DNA of 5,345 bases, taken from NCBI GenBank assembly GCA_002071245.1, contig MWEV01000073.1, positions 1 to 5,345 on the forward strand, given 5' to 3'. This document shows positions 4,493-5,345 of this stretch, in pieces. Origin of the DNA: Deltaproteobacteria bacterium ADurb.Bin026 (lineage in GTDB: Bacteria; Desulfobacterota; Syntrophorhabdia; Syntrophorhabdales; Syntrophorhabdaceae). The translations under genes were made by a program, and so were the position numbers. The notes beneath the pieces were generated by a model that was given only the letters and a program-made list of their open reading frames with translations, was not told where the DNA came from and ran no database searches. Position 1 is the first letter of the stretch; every line of letters starts with the position of its first letter.

Positions 4493-4678
4493 GTGTCTCA
4501 TCTTAAGATAAAGTGGGTACATAGCACAAACAGTTGTACTGAAGATATGAGGGCAACTGTGAAAAGCCTTGGATTTAAAAGGCTCTATGAGGAAAGGATT
4601 GTTAAAAACACGCCCGAAATAAGGGGTATGGTAAAAAAGGTAATCCACCTTGTAAAAGTTCTGGAGGATGTTCGATAA
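4493..4678 (+). CDS. rpmD: 50S ribosomal protein L30 (uL30)
   Basis: L30 is a small protein on the 50S surface that binds 23S rRNA. It is among the less conserved and sometimes missing ribosomal proteins. The GTG start gives 61 residues, typical (58-61). The fold motifs are HLKIKWVHST (3-12), the first strand, then RATVKSLGFKRLYEERIVKNTPEIRGMVKKVIHLVKV (20-56), where RATxxxLG, TPxIRGM and HLVKV are family hallmarks. Residues 13-17 (NSCTE) differ from the usual IGRPE-type loop, so this is somewhat divergent, but the location between rpsE and rplO leaves no doubt. Its TAA stop directly abuts the rplO ATG with no gap. Confidence 0.96.
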   Translation: MSHLKIKWVHSTNSCTEDMRATVKSLGFKRLYEERIVKNTPEIRGMVKKVIHLVKVLEDVR

Positions 4679-5122
4679 ATGAAACTTTCTGATTTAAAAC
4701 CAAGCGAAGGCTCAAGGAAAAAGAGAAAAAGGGTAGGGAGAGGAACGGGCTCAGGACACGGCACAACAGCAACTTACGGCAATAAAGGCCAGCGCTCGAC
4801 AAGTGGTGGAACAAATAGTAAATTTTTTGAGGGCGGTCAGATGCCCCTAACGAGGCGGATTCCTAAGAGGGGTTTTAAGAACCCTTTCAGGAAAGAATAT
4901 GCAATCATAAAAGTTGCTGACCTTGAGATGTTTAAAGGGAAAGAAAGGGTGGAATTAAAGGATCTGCTTGAAACTGGACTTGTTAAGGATCTGAAGGCGG
5001 GCGTGAAGCTTCTGTCAAATGGCGATATAAGCTTTCCTATAACACTTGTTGTACATAAGGCCTCAAAACAGGCGGTTGAAAAGATAAAGGCCCAGGGTGG
5101 AGATGTGGAGGTACTGATTTAA
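4679..5122 (+). CDS. rplO: 50S ribosomal protein L15 (uL15)
   Basis: L15 binds deep in 23S rRNA and acts late in 50S assembly. The 147 residues match the usual 144-150. The extended N-terminal arm begins MKLSDLKPSEGSRKKRKRVG, continues with the Gly-rich RGTGSGHGTTATYGNKGQRS (21-40), then FEGGQMPLTRRIPKRGF (50-66), a signature of bacterial L15. The C-terminal globular part contains VKLLSNGDI (109-117) and VHKASKQAVEKIKAQGG (125-141). GGAGGA at 4663-4668 inside rpmD is 10 bases from the ATG. The stop TAA shares its last base with the secY ATG, a sign of coupled translation. Confidence 0.98.
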   Translation: MKLSDLKPSEGSRKKRKRVGRGTGSGHGTTATYGNKGQRSTSGGTNSKFFEGGQMPLTRRIPKRGFKNPFRKEYAIIKVADLEMFKGKERVELKDLLETGLVKDLKAGVKLLSNGDISFPITLVVHKASKQAVEKIKAQGGDVEVLI

Positions 5123-5345
5123 TGGGAGGTTTCCAGAATATCGGAAAAATCCCAGAACTCAAGCGCAGAATCATTGTAACGCTTGCGCTGCTTGCAGTAT
5201 ACAGAATCGGAGTCCATATACCTACACCGGGGATAGATGGGGCGGTTTTAGCGGGAATATTTGAAAGGGCGAAGGGTACTCTGTTAGGCTTTTTTGATAT
5301 GTTTGCCGGTGGAGGCCTTGAGCGTCTTTCAGTATTTGCACTTGG
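5122..5345 (+). CDS. secY: Protein translocase subunit SecY, N-terminal 74 residues, 3' end outside window
   Basis: SecY is the channel-forming inner-membrane subunit of the SecYEG translocon, which exports unfolded proteins and inserts membrane proteins. The frame opens at the ATG at 5122 and is still open at the window end. IPELKRRIIVTLALLAVYRIGVHIPTPGID (10-39) contains the cytosolic N-terminus and the first transmembrane segment, and LLGFFDMFAGGGLERLSVFALG (54-75, last codon incomplete) covers the plug region and the start of the second. These blocks are diagnostic. GGAGG at 5107-5111, inside rplO, is 10 bases from the start. Placement after rplO is the standard spc arrangement. The partial state is due to the window edge. 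Confidence 0.97.
   Translation, partial: MGGFQNIGKIPELKRRIIVTLALLAVYRIGVHIPTPGIDGAVLAGIFERAKGTLLGFFDMFAGGGLERLSVFAL

Noticed and set aside
4668..4682. Four-codon frame ATG TTC GAT AAA TGA across the rpmD-rplO junction
   Set aside because: Too short to mean anything and explained by overlap of the rpmD end and rplO start.
3452..4814. Minus-strand open frames opposite rplF, rplR, rpsE, rpmD and rplO
   Set aside because: Same shadow effect opposite conserved ribosomal genes; none resembles a known protein.
1..5345. CRISPR array, insertion sequence, tRNA or other accessory system
   Set aside because: No regularly spaced repeats, transposase, cloverleaf or foreign gene is visible; coding density is near complete with canonical ribosomal genes.

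Overview
The window is a stretch of a bacterial chromosome carrying the junction of the S10 and spc ribosomal-protein gene clusters. All genes read on the + strand. The order is rpsC (3' end), rplP, rpmC, rpsQ, rplN, rplX, rplE, rpsN, rpsH, rplF, rplR, rpsE, rpmD, rplO, secY (5' end), which is the canonical bacterial order with no gene missing, inserted or broken. The bacterial protein forms (L16, L29, L30, bacterial S5 and L15) and secY directly after rplO exclude an archaeon or eukaryotic nucleus.

The organism cannot be named from this window. The DNA is moderately AT-rich, arginine is mostly AGA/AGG and isoleucine is often ATA. S14 is the short zinc-ribbon form and L24 carries four cysteines in two CxxC pairs. 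The overall look fits a Gram-negative lineage such as Nitrospirota or the former Deltaproteobacteria, but that is a weak inference.

Layout: positions 1-1450 hold the end of the S10 block and the first spc gene (S3, L16, L29, S17, L14), with stop/start overlaps or gaps of at most 4 bases. Then comes the only real gap, 97 AT-rich bases (1451-1547) before rplX. It contains an imperfect hairpin and a doubtful 25-codon frame. Positions 1548-5122 hold L24, L5, S14, S8, L6, L18, S5, L30 and L15 with gaps of 0-18 bases. SecY begins at 5122, overlapping the rplO stop by one base, and runs off the end.

The products are structural proteins of both ribosomal subunits plus the core of the SecYEG translocon, so the cluster couples ribosome synthesis to export capacity. 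Nearly every gene has a recognisable Shine-Dalgarno sequence, and three starts are not ATG (TTG for L5, TTG for S5, GTG for L30). I see no promoter or rho-independent terminator. Candidate regulatory structures are the rplN-rplX gap hairpin, a hairpin presenting the TTG start of rplE (the place where S8 represses spc translation in E. coli), and a GC-rich hairpin at the 3' end of rpsH just before rplF. I found no undescribed system; the findings are second-look items in an otherwise ordinary housekeeping operon.
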